From an uncultured Mycoplasmatota bacterium (lineage in GTDB: Bacteria; Bacillota_I; Bacilli_A; RF39; UBA660): a stretch of 9,610 nt of DNA. Below, one piece after another: positions 1 through 4,291 of this stretch. Below the pieces are notes generated by a model. The model made no database searches. It worked only from the letters and a program-made list of their open reading frames with translations, and was not told the DNA's origin. The stretch covers positions 1 to 9,610 of the forward strand of contig CANRVM010000038.1 in the NCBI GenBank assembly GCA_947643295.1. The letters run 5' to 3'. Every line of letters starts with the position of its first letter. The stretch's first letter is position 1. A program made the translations under genes and the position numbers.

Positions 1-14
1 AGAGTATAACAAAG

Positions 15-314
15 ATGAAAACTAAAGAAGAATTTTGTATAATGCCACCATCAAAATTTTATTCGACGAAACGATATCCAGGATTAGAAAGGCATGAATG
101 TCTCGAGGGCAGAACAGGTAACAGAGAAAAGTCAATAGAAGATGGACTTGTTATCTTTCTACCACCAGAAAATCATAGAACTGGAAAGAATTCTATACAT
201 TTAGCCCCTAAAAAGTGGCTATGGCTTAAGGAATTAGCAGAAAAAACCTGGTGTGAGTATTATGGGAAAACTAAGGAAGATTTTAGGGAAAGGTACGGTA
301 AAAATTATATTTAG
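15..314 (+). CDS. Phage HNH-like nuclease family protein (start uncertain)
   Basis: Likely a small phage nuclease-type protein of the early region. The 99-residue product has the pattern I associate with a common phage HNH-like family: R26-H27-E28, then N36-R37, the core strand GLVIFLPPENH (residues 44-54) with H54, a further H62, and the C-terminal block YGKTKEDFRERYGKNYI (83-99) that closes most members. The His residues would hold the metal and act on DNA; this is inferred from the family, not shown here. The reading frame stays open to the left window edge and there is no clear ribosome binding site before the ATG at 15, so the true start could lie upstream, or at the ATG at 42. The stop codon overlaps the Shine-Dalgarno of the next gene, so the two are probably co-transcribed and coupled. 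The family call is from recall of sequence pattern only. Confidence 0.6.
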   Translation: MKTKEEFCIMPPSKFYSTKRYPGLERHECLEGRTGNREKSIEDGLVIFLPPENHRTGKNSIHLAPKKWLWLKELAEKTWCEYYGKTKEDFRERYGKNYI

Positions 315-324
315 GAGGAAGGAA

Positions 325-585
325 ATGTTTAGAAAAGAAGAAAGAAAACAAAAGGAATATAAAGGAACTACTATTTATTTAACAAAATACGAAGATAAGA
401 CAGTAGAAGAATATTTAGCAATATTGGTAAGTTGTATTGAGGGTTATGTAAACCAAAAAGGTGTTATGCCAGAAAAAATAAAGTTAGGGTATAACAACTA
501 TAATAGAATTTTAGAACACAACAAAAATCTAATCGAGAAAAAAGGCGACAAATATTACACATTTGGAGTTGAGGTAGAAGTATAA
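325..585 (+). CDS. Small phage protein of unknown function
   Basis: An 86-residue protein I do not recognise. The start at 325 is chosen because GGAGG sits at 314-318, six bases upstream; an earlier in-frame ATG at 253 would overlap the preceding gene by about 60 bases and has no such site. The N-terminus is very basic (FRKEERKQKEYK). It is followed by a strand-like stretch (GTTIYLTKYED), a likely helix (TVEEYLAILVSCIEGYV) and a C-terminal strand (KYYTFGVEVEV). No signal peptide, membrane segment or metal-binding cluster is visible. It directly follows the HNH-like gene and is probably in the same early transcript. Its compact size suggests an accessory phage protein, but no function is assigned. 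Confidence 0.7.
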   Translation: MFRKEERKQKEYKGTTIYLTKYEDKTVEEYLAILVSCIEGYVNQKGVMPEKIKLGYNNYNRILEHNKNLIEKKGDKYYTFGVEVEV

Positions 586-593
586 CTCCAACA

Positions 594-605
594 GTTCTTT
601 GAAAA
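594..605 (+). promoter_or_regulatory. boxA-like sequence
   Basis: GTTCTTTGAAAA closely resembles the boxA element in Bacillus and Clostridium rRNA leaders and spacers (TGTTCTTTGAAAACT), where the Nus factors load for antitermination. It lies in the non-coding gap 586-665, after the second early gene. A TATAAT hexamer at 609-614 follows it but has no convincing -35. With AT-rich sequence a chance match is possible, so this is a suggestion only. Confidence 0.25.
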
Positions 606-665
606 TTTTATAATAGTAACTTTACGTCAAAATAGAGCACAAAATAAAAAAACAGAAAGGTGGTA

Positions 666-713
666 TTGACTTTCTTTGTACGAACATGATAATATGATGA
701 TGTGCGAACACAG
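666..713 (+). promoter_or_regulatory. Promoter with CGAACA direct repeats (probable operator)
   Basis: A strong sigma-A-type promoter: -35 TTGACT at 666-671, 18-base spacer, -10 TAATAT at 690-695 preceded by an extended-10 TG at 687-688. Two copies of CGAACA lie at 681-686 (inside the spacer) and 705-710 (about the transcription start), 24 bases apart. A longer exact copy, CGAACACAG, is at 705-713 and again at 910-918 beyond the gene. This placement is what one expects of an operator for an autoregulating repressor; the RHH protein encoded next is the obvious candidate. Confidence 0.6.
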
Positions 714-726
714 AGAAAGAAGGGAT

Positions 727-879
727 ATGAAAAAAGGAACAAAAAAAGAAAATGGCAAAACAACAAGATTTACAATAAGATTAACAGAAGAAGAACATCG
801 AGAATTTATCGAAAAAGCAAAAAAAAATAATATGAACATATCAGAATATTTAATATATTTAGTAAAAAAAGACAAATAA
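727..879 (+). CDS. Ribbon-helix-helix (CopG/Arc-like) small DNA-binding protein
   Basis: A 50-residue protein with a basic N-terminal tail (KKGTKKENGK) followed by a single RHH unit: the DNA-contacting strand TTRFTIRLTEEEH (residues 12-24), helix 1 REFIEKAKKNNM, a turn NMNIS, and helix 2 EYLIYLVKK. Proteins of this type bind as dimers to short repeated operators and usually repress their own promoter. The start at 727 is chosen because AGAAGGG (718-724) precedes it, and because the in-frame ATG at 676 lies inside the promoter. The gene stands alone, with its own promoter upstream and a non-coding stretch downstream. The CGAACA repeats in the promoter, and a copy just past the stop, are the probable binding sites. 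No toxin partner is next to it, so a regulator of phage early genes is more likely than an antitoxin. Confidence 0.72.
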   Translation: MKKGTKKENGKTTRFTIRLTEEEHREFIEKAKKNNMNISEYLIYLVKKDK

Positions 880-923
880 AAAAGATAGAAGATGTGCTTT
901 AAGTTTTGACGAACACAGACACA

Positions 924-1020
924 TAATCTATCTAAATTTGAACTCACTTGAAAACAAGTAAGCATACTTATTATACAATAAAGCAAACCTGTTTTCAAGT
1001 AGTCTAAAATTGAAAGATTA
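924..1020. repeat. Large imperfect inverted repeat
   Basis: Arms at 924-956 and 990-1020 are complementary over about 31-33 bases, with a perfect 11-base inner part (ACTTGAAAACA at 946-956, TGTTTTCAAGT at 990-1000) and a perfect 6-base outer end (TAATCT with AGATTA). The 33-base centre holds two smaller inverted repeats, AAGTA/TACTT (956-960, 965-969) and TTATT/AATAA (968-972, 977-981). There is no T-run after it, so it is not a simple terminator. It could be a protein-binding site, a cruciform or a structured leader. It fills most of the gene-free stretch 880-1041. Confidence 0.7.
948..977 (+). promoter_or_regulatory. Candidate promoter inside the inverted repeat
   Basis: TTGAAA at 948-953 and TATACA at 972-977 are separated by 18 bases and would start transcription about 983-985, ahead of the antirepressor gene run. 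The -35 lies in the left arm of the inverted repeat, so a protein or structure acting on the repeat would directly affect this promoter. The match is moderate. Confidence 0.4.
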
Positions 1021-1041
1021 TGAAGAAAGTAGGTTTTTATT

Positions 1042-1140
1042 ATGAAAAATTTTAATATATTTTATAGATTTTTAAAAGAACAGGGATTATATGAAGCATT
1101 TATACAATTTCTAAAGCAAGGAGTTGATATAAATGAATAA
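1042..1140 (+). CDS. Tiny ORF, 32 residues, unknown
   Basis: The ORF encodes a 32-residue peptide beginning MKNFNIFYRFLKEQGLYE and ending QGVDINE. It is likely helical and rich in aromatic residues, and is not recognised. AAAGTAGG at 1026-1033 is a fair ribosome binding site about eight bases before the ATG. It is the first ORF after the inverted repeat and candidate promoter. Its last codons overlap the start of the next small ORF (ATGAATAA at 1133-1140), the arrangement typical of translationally coupled phage genes. The AAGGAG that serves the next ORF lies within this one. It could be a true micropeptide or a leader ORF that couples translation into the operon. Confidence 0.42.
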   Translation: MKNFNIFYRFLKEQGLYEAFIQFLKQGVDINE

Positions 1141-1264
1141 ATTGATAAACGCATTTAATGAGTTTTGTGGAGATAATGAAGATACTATACTAGATGAATT
1201 TTTACAATTAGTAACAATAGCAATGATAATTTTTATGATGGTGGTGATTTCTATATGGTTATAG
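1133..1264 (+). CDS. Small single-span membrane protein, 43 residues
   Basis: A 43-residue protein with an acidic N-terminal half (about residues 13-22, GDNEDTILDE) and a hydrophobic C-terminal helix, LVTIAMIIFMMVVISIWL, spanning roughly residues 26-43, which should insert in the membrane. A strong AAGGAG at 1118-1123 sits nine bases before the ATG, which supports expression. It overlaps the preceding tiny ORF by eight bases and the following gene by ten, so all three appear coupled. Being very short and tail-anchored, it could be a small membrane effector, but I do not recognise a family and assign no function. Confidence 0.58.
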   Translation: MNKLINAFNEFCGDNEDTILDEFLQLVTIAMIIFMMVVISIWL

Positions 1265-1491
1265 AAATACCTATTGTACCAGTTCCTAGATGGGAAGATA
1301 AGCCGCTATTTGATTATTTTGAAGAATTAAAGGGGTATATGATAATCATAAATGCAAAACGTGATTATAAGAGAATTAAAACATTAACGAAAGTTGTTAG
1401 AAAATCAATACAGAAAGATACTGTAAGAAAGACAGGGGTTAAACCGATAATTAAATTTAAAATATGTATGTATAAAGAAGAGGAGAGGTAG
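1255..1491 (+). CDS. Hypothetical phage protein, 78 residues
   Basis: A basic 78-residue protein of unknown function. It begins with a strand-like MVIEIPIVPVPRWEDK, followed by a helical segment (LFDYFEELKGYMIII) and a lysine/arginine-rich stretch (KRDYKRIKTLTKVVRKSIQKD), then ends in PIIKFKICMYKEEER. The opening IEIPIVPVPR recalls the first strand of RusA-type resolvases, but the protein is too short for RusA and I cannot find the catalytic aspartates, so that name is not used. The start at 1255 overlaps the stop of the preceding membrane ORF and is preceded by GGTGGTGAT, a weak ribosome binding site, suggesting coupling. The antirepressor gene starts four bases after its stop. Confidence 0.6.
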   Translation: MVIEIPIVPVPRWEDKPLFDYFEELKGYMIIINAKRDYKRIKTLTKVVRKSIQKDTVRKTGVKPIIKFKICMYKEEER

Positions 1492-1495
1492 AAAA

Positions 1496-2260
1496 ATGGA
1501 GAATAAATTAGAAATATTTAAAAATGATGATTTAGGGGAAATAGGAATTTTAAAAGAAAATAACAAAGAGTTGTTTGAAGCAACTGGGGTAGCTAAAGTA
1601 TTGGGATATAGCAATCCTTATGATGCTATTCAAAGACATTGTAAAGAAGATGGGGTCGTGAAACACGAGGTCATGGATAGTATGGGAAGAATGCAAAATA
1701 AAAATTTTATAACAGAGGGTAATTTATACAGATTAATAACACATTCAAAGCTACCTAGTGCAGAAAAGTTTGAAAAGTGGGTATTTGATGATGTATTACC
1801 ATCAATAAGAAAACATGGAGTATATGCAGTAGATGAGTTACTTAATAATCCAGATTTTGCAATAAAGGCACTTACTGAATTAAAAAATGAAAGAGCAGAG
1901 AAAGAAAAATTACAATTAGCAATTGAAGAACAAAAACCTAAAGTGGTATTTGCAGATAGTGTAGTAGCCAGTAAGACAAGTATTTTAGTTGGGGATTTAG
2001 CAAAGTTAATCAAACAAAATGGCTATGATATAGGTCAAAATAGACTTTTTCAATGGTTAAGGGATAATGGATTTTTATGCAATAAAAAGGGCGATATGTT
2101 TAATATGCCAACACAAAAATCTATGAATTTGAAATTATTTGAAGTAAAAGAAAGAACTATAGATGAGCCAAATGGAAGTGTAAGAATAACAAAAACACCA
2201 AAGGTAACAGGTAAGGGGCAAGTTTATTTTATTAATAAATTTAAGGAATTAGTGTGTTAA
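1496..2260 (+). CDS. Phage antirepressor: BRO-N plus KilAC (ANT) domains
   Basis: A 254-residue two-domain phage regulator. The BRO-N domain covers about residues 5-110: it includes ATGVAKVLGYSNPYDAIQRH (29-48), then FITEGNLYRLITHSKLPSAE (71-90) and the closing W95-VFDDVLPSIRKHGVY. A charged, probably coiled linker (113-147) leads to a KilAC/ANT domain (150-252) with VGDLAKLIKQNGYDIGQNRL (165-184), FQWLRDNGFL and the terminal GKGQVYFINKF. Proteins of this kind act in the cytoplasm against the phage repressor or bind DNA to favour lytic growth; the exact target is not visible here. A strong AAGAGGAGAGG (1478-1488) precedes the ATG. The length is normal for the family and the gene is intact. 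It is the largest gene of the regulatory block and overlaps the following gene's leader, so it is probably co-transcribed with it. Confidence 0.9.
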   Translation: MENKLEIFKNDDLGEIGILKENNKELFEATGVAKVLGYSNPYDAIQRHCKEDGVVKHEVMDSMGRMQNKNFITEGNLYRLITHSKLPSAEKFEKWVFDDVLPSIRKHGVYAVDELLNNPDFAIKALTELKNERAEKEKLQLAIEEQKPKVVFADSVVASKTSILVGDLAKLIKQNGYDIGQNRLFQWLRDNGFLCNKKGDMFNMPTQKSMNLKLFEVKERTIDEPNGSVRITKTPKVTGKGQVYFINKFKELVC

Positions 2261-2277
2261 TGAAAAGGAGCGAAAAG

Positions 2278-2535
2278 ATGAGGAAAAGTGCAAAAGAGAT
2301 GATTGAAGAGTTAGGATATGAATATTATGAAGATGATGGCTTTGAATGTTATAAAAAAGAAAGAAGAATATTGATTGAACCAGACTATATATCATTTAAT
2401 AGATTAGAAAGAGAAATTTTTATATCAAGACCAACCGAAAACAGCAATGGTTTAATAATTGATATGGATTTATTACAAGCCATAAATAAACAAGTAGAAG
2501 AGTTAGGGTGGTTAGATGGAGAGTTAATATGTTAA
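2278..2535 (+). CDS. Conserved-looking small phage protein, unknown function
   Basis: An 85-residue acidic protein. The start at 2278 is chosen because AAGGAG (2265-2270) lies seven bases upstream; in-frame GTG and ATG codons at 2254 and 2260 overlap the antirepressor stop and have no such site. The sequence shows a helix (SAKEMIEELGYEYYEDDG), strands around ECYKKERRILIEPDYISF and REIFISR, and a closing helix DMDLLQAINKQVEELGW. This layout is familiar from many small proteins in phages of Gram-positive bacteria, but I cannot attach a function. Its last seven bases overlap the start of the ASCH-domain gene, pointing to coupled translation. Confidence 0.75.
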   Translation: MRKSAKEMIEELGYEYYEDDGFECYKKERRILIEPDYISFNRLEREIFISRPTENSNGLIIDMDLLQAINKQVEELGWLDGELIC

Positions 2536-2885
2536 CGTTGCCAATTAAGAAAAAATGGTTCGATATGATTCTTTCTGGAGAGAAGAAAGAGGAGTATCGA
2601 GAGATAAAGCCTTATTGGACTAAAAGATTTTTAAAGAATGATATAAAATTCAATGAAGATAAAGTAATAAACCTAATGGAAAAAGGAAAATGGAGTATTT
2701 ACAAAACTGTGATATTCCAAAACGGTTATAAAAAGAATAGTCCAAAAATTAAATGTATGGTTGAAATAAAAATAGGAAAAGGATTTTGGATTTGGGGAGC
2801 AGAACCAGATAAATTGTATTATGTATTAAAAATATTAAGTGTAGAGGAGGTAACAGATGTTAAAGATAGTGTAGATTTAAAATAG
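2529..2885 (+). CDS. ASCH-domain protein
   Basis: A 118-residue protein with the ASCH signature near its N-terminus: LPIKKKWFDMILSGEKKEEYREI (residues 4-26) contains the GxKxxExR motif as G17, K19, E22 and R24. The later strands TVIFQNGY (60-67) and KCMVEIKIG (75-83), then WGAEPDKLYYVLKI (89-102), also fit the phage versions of this PUA-like fold. ASCH proteins are thought to bind RNA or modified nucleosides; some are RNA nucleases or amidohydrolases, so a role in RNA handling during early infection is plausible but not shown here. The start at 2529 overlaps the previous stop (ATGTTAA) and has GGAGAG five bases upstream. It ends the tightly packed early block; 62 non-coding bases follow. Confidence 0.82.
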   Translation: MLTLPIKKKWFDMILSGEKKEEYREIKPYWTKRFLKNDIKFNEDKVINLMEKGKWSIYKTVIFQNGYKKNSPKIKCMVEIKIGKGFWIWGAEPDKLYYVLKILSVEEVTDVKDSVDLK

Positions 2886-2947
2886 TTTATAGGTAAATAG
2901 TATTGCCCACGTAAATAAAAAAATCATTGTGGGAGATAGGAGTGATT

Positions 2948-3364
2948 ATGAATTTAAAGGATTGTTTAGTACAGTATTGTGATACTAGAAATGAGATAGA
3001 AAAGTTAGAAAAAAGAATTAATGATTTAGAAAAGGAAAATAGCGAGTTTAGTGTTGTACAAGCCTCTTCACTAACTCCACCTTTTTTGCTTGGAGAAGAA
3101 AGAATTTATCATACAGATTTTAGAAAAACAAGGAAACTTCAAGAATTAAGAGGGATTTTGAAGACTAGATACGATAGATTATTAGACCAACAGTTAATAG
3201 TAGAAGAATTCATAGATAAACTGCCTACAAGTAGATTAAGACAGATATTTGAGTACAGATATATAGATAACAATACATGGGTTAAAGTAGCTATGAGAAT
3301 AGGCAATGGAGCAACATTTGAAAGTGTAAAAAAGGAACATAATAGATTTTTAGAAAAAAATTAA
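2948..3364 (+). CDS. ArpU/RinA-type phage regulator with sigma-region-4-like HTH
   Basis: A 138-residue probable late-gene regulator. The N-terminal half is a coiled coil (about residues 12-31, RNEIEKLEKRINDLEKENSE). The C-terminal block (88-135) reads as a sigma-70 region 4-like helix-turn-helix: FIDKLPTSRLRQIFEYRYID, then NTWVKVAMRIG as the first DNA-binding helix and ESVKKEHNRFLEK as the recognition helix. Such proteins lie just before the terminase genes in many Gram-positive phages and activate late transcription. Here the gene precedes the hicAB insert and, about 830 bases on, a promoter lacking a normal -35 but carrying paired TGTCCC boxes, its likely target (inference). The ATG at 2948 is chosen because AGGAG (2938-2942) precedes it by five bases; the in-frame TTG at 2927 has no good site. 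Confidence 0.75.
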   Translation: MNLKDCLVQYCDTRNEIEKLEKRINDLEKENSEFSVVQASSLTPPFLLGEERIYHTDFRKTRKLQELRGILKTRYDRLLDQQLIVEEFIDKLPTSRLRQIFEYRYIDNNTWVKVAMRIGNGATFESVKKEHNRFLEKN

Positions 3365-3417
3365 ATAAATGTATACTATATAGTGATTTAACATATAATA
3401 ATATAAAAGAAAAATAT

Positions 3418-3449
3418 GTGTTGACACGTGTTGCTAGATATGATATAAT
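3418..3449 (+). promoter_or_regulatory. Consensus promoter of hicAB with overlapping palindromes
   Basis: TTGACA at 3421-3426, a 17-base spacer and TATAAT at 3444-3449 with an extended-10 TG at 3441-3442: an essentially perfect sigma-A promoter. Two palindromes overlap the -35: GTGT-TG-ACAC (3418-3427) and ACACGTGT (3424-3431). They are good candidates for the operator bound by the HicB RHH domain. Transcription would start near 3456, leaving a leader of about 15 bases before hicA. Confidence 0.85.
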
Positions 3450-3470
3450 TAAAACATGAAAGGAGGAACA

Positions 3471-3653
3471 ATGGTCATCGTAAAAAAAGTGACTAAAGCT
3501 CTTGAAAAAGAGGGTTGGGTTTTTGTAAGTCAAAAAGGCTCACATATGAAATACAAAAAGAATGGACAGACTTGCATTATTCCAAATCATAGGGGAGATA
3601 TCCCAACAGGAACTTTAGCACAAATAGTAAAAGTCACAGGAATTAAGCTCTAA
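3471..3653 (+). CDS. hicA: HicA toxin, mRNA interferase
   Basis: A 60-residue HicA toxin. HicA proteins fold as a small double-stranded-RNA-binding-like domain and cleave mRNA, halting translation unless HicB is bound. The family hallmarks are present: an N-terminal helix VKKVTKALEKEGWVFVSQKGSHMKY (residues 4-28) with the catalytic histidine in GSH (H25), the strand TCIIPNHRGDIPTGTLAQI (34-52) and the closing IVKVTGIK. Length is typical and no residue appears lost, so the toxin should be active. The start at 3471 is preferred: GGAGG (3462-3466) lies four bases upstream, whereas the in-frame ATG at 3456 would sit at the predicted transcription start. The gene is followed by hicB after 36 bases, which include a hairpin overlapping its stop codon. 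Confidence 0.92.
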   Translation: MVIVKKVTKALEKEGWVFVSQKGSHMKYKKNGQTCIIPNHRGDIPTGTLAQIVKVTGIKL

Positions 3654-3664
3654 TTCCTGTGATT
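3632..3664 (+). promoter_or_regulatory. Hairpin spanning the hicA stop codon
   Basis: CACAGGAATTA (3635-3645) and TAATTCCTGTG (3651-3661) are perfect complements around a five-base loop, and the stem extends by three more pairs (3632-3634 with 3662-3664, one G-U). The stop codon of hicA (3651-3653) is in the right arm. No T-run follows, so it is not a clear intrinsic terminator. It could stabilise or mark a cleavage point in the mRNA, or reduce read-through into hicB. Confidence 0.7.
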
Positions 3665-3689
3665 GAATACTAAAACGATTGCCAGTTAG

Positions 3690-4085
3690 ATGATAATGAA
3701 AAAGTATTTTTATCCTGCAATTTTTTCAAAAGAAGGAGAGGCATACAATGTAAAATTTATAGATTTTGATAATACTTTTACATTTGGAATGGGTCTTGAA
3801 GATGCTTATTATATGGCTCAAGATGCTTTATATAATATGTTACCAGAATATAAAGATAATCTGCCAACACCAACCTTAGATTATATGAATATAGAAACAA
3901 AAGAAAATGAATTTGTATCTATTGTAGAATTAGACCCAATTGAGCATGAAAAGAAAATATCTTCAAAAACAGTAAATACCACTGTAACTATGCCAGAATA
4001 TTTAAAGAATCTTGCAGATATGAAAGGACTTAATTTTTCAAAATTATTACAAGAAAGTATAAAAAAAGAATTAAATTTATTGTAA
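3690..4085 (+). CDS. hicB: HicB antitoxin
   Basis: A 131-residue HicB antitoxin, partner of the HicA toxin just upstream. The N-terminal part (KKYFYPAIFSKEGEAYNVKFIDF, residues 4-26, then GMGLEDAYYMAQDAL, 33-47) is the partial RNase-H-like fold that covers the HicA active site. The C-terminal part (93-129, KTVNTTVTMPEYLKNLADMK then NFSKLLQESIKKEL) is a ribbon-helix-helix DNA-binding domain that lets the HicAB complex repress its own promoter. Length is normal for the RHH type. An in-frame TAG at 3687-3689 rules out an earlier start; either ATG 3690 or ATG 3696 is used. Neither has a visible Shine-Dalgarno, which is odd beside the strong site of hicA and, with the hairpin in between, suggests special translational control. 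Confidence 0.9.
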   Translation: MIMKKYFYPAIFSKEGEAYNVKFIDFDNTFTFGMGLEDAYYMAQDALYNMLPEYKDNLPTPTLDYMNIETKENEFVSIVELDPIEHEKKISSKTVNTTVTMPEYLKNLADMKGLNFSKLLQESIKKELNLL

Positions 4086-4122
4086 TTATAAGTAAAATAT
4101 AGTATATTAATATTAACGATGA

Positions 4123-4141
4123 CCGTTTTTCTTTTAAACGG
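4123..4141 (+). other. Small hairpin after hicB
   Basis: CCGTTT (4123-4128) and AAACGG (4136-4141) form a six-pair stem with a T-rich seven-base loop, directly before the hicAB terminator. It may be an accessory part of that terminator. No function is clear. Confidence 0.4.
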
Positions 4142-4144
4142 ATT

Positions 4145-4176
4145 AAAGAATTCTGCAAAACGAATTCTTTTTTTTT
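4145..4176 (+). terminator. Intrinsic terminator after hicAB / early region
   Basis: AAAGAATTC (4145-4153) pairs with GAATTCTTT (4162-4170) around an eight-base loop and runs into a tract of nine T (4168-4176). The stem is AT-rich but the T-run is long. It closes the hicAB transcript and separates it from the late promoter that begins about 15 bases later. Confidence 0.75.
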
Positions 4177-4191
4177 GAAAAAATTAAAGTT

Positions 4192-4224
4192 TGTCCCAAA
4201 TGTCCCGATTTAGTGTGTTATATT
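4192..4224 (+). promoter_or_regulatory. Probable late promoter with tandem TGTCCC activator boxes
   Basis: TGTCCC occurs at 4192-4197 and again at 4201-4206, nine bases apart (nearly one helical turn). A -10-like TATATT lies at 4219-4224. At the -35 position for that -10 (about 4196-4201) there is no TTGACA-like hexamer; the repeats cover it instead. This is the arrangement of an activator-dependent promoter. It lies between the early terminator and the packaging genes, and the ArpU-like protein encoded at 2948-3364 is the natural candidate to bind the boxes (inference). Transcription would start near 4231. Confidence 0.6.
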
Positions 4225-4244
4225 AGTATCATGAAAATGTTTGG

Positions 4245-4276
4245 AGAACTGAGAAACCAGTTCTTCTCTTTTTTTT
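4245..4276 (+). terminator. Promoter-proximal terminator-like hairpin
   Basis: AGAACTG (4245-4251) pairs with CAGTTCT (4258-4264) around a six-base loop. A T-rich tail follows, ending in a run of eight T (4269-4276). It starts only about 14 bases after the predicted late transcription start, so most transcripts would stop near 45 nt unless read through. It may be a late-gene attenuator, or simply a second terminator for transcripts coming from upstream. Confidence 0.6.
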
Positions 4277-4291
4277 GTGTGGTGAAAAAGA

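Noticed and set aside
627..998. Long open frame on the - strand, 123 codons
   Set aside because: It is antisense to the RHH gene and its promoter, has low-complexity Phe/Ser/Leu-rich translation typical of complement of AT-rich coding DNA, and no ribosome binding site.
1255..1491. RusA-type Holliday junction resolvase
   Set aside because: Only the first ten residues (IEIPIVPVPR) resemble RusA. The protein is too short and the conserved aspartates are not seen.
1630..2013. Open frame on the - strand, 127 codons
   Set aside because: It lies wholly within the antirepressor gene, which has clear domains on the + strand; the reverse frame has no recognisable motif.
2906..2933. Terminator between the ASCH gene and the ArpU-like gene
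   Set aside because: CCCAC (2906-2910) and GTGGG (2929-2933) can pair, but the stem is only five pairs with an 18-base loop and no T-run follows.
3375..3384. Palindrome ACTATATAGT before the hicAB promoter
   Set aside because: It is a perfect 10-base palindrome but made of simple AT-rich sequence, and is not placed on the promoter; chance is likely.
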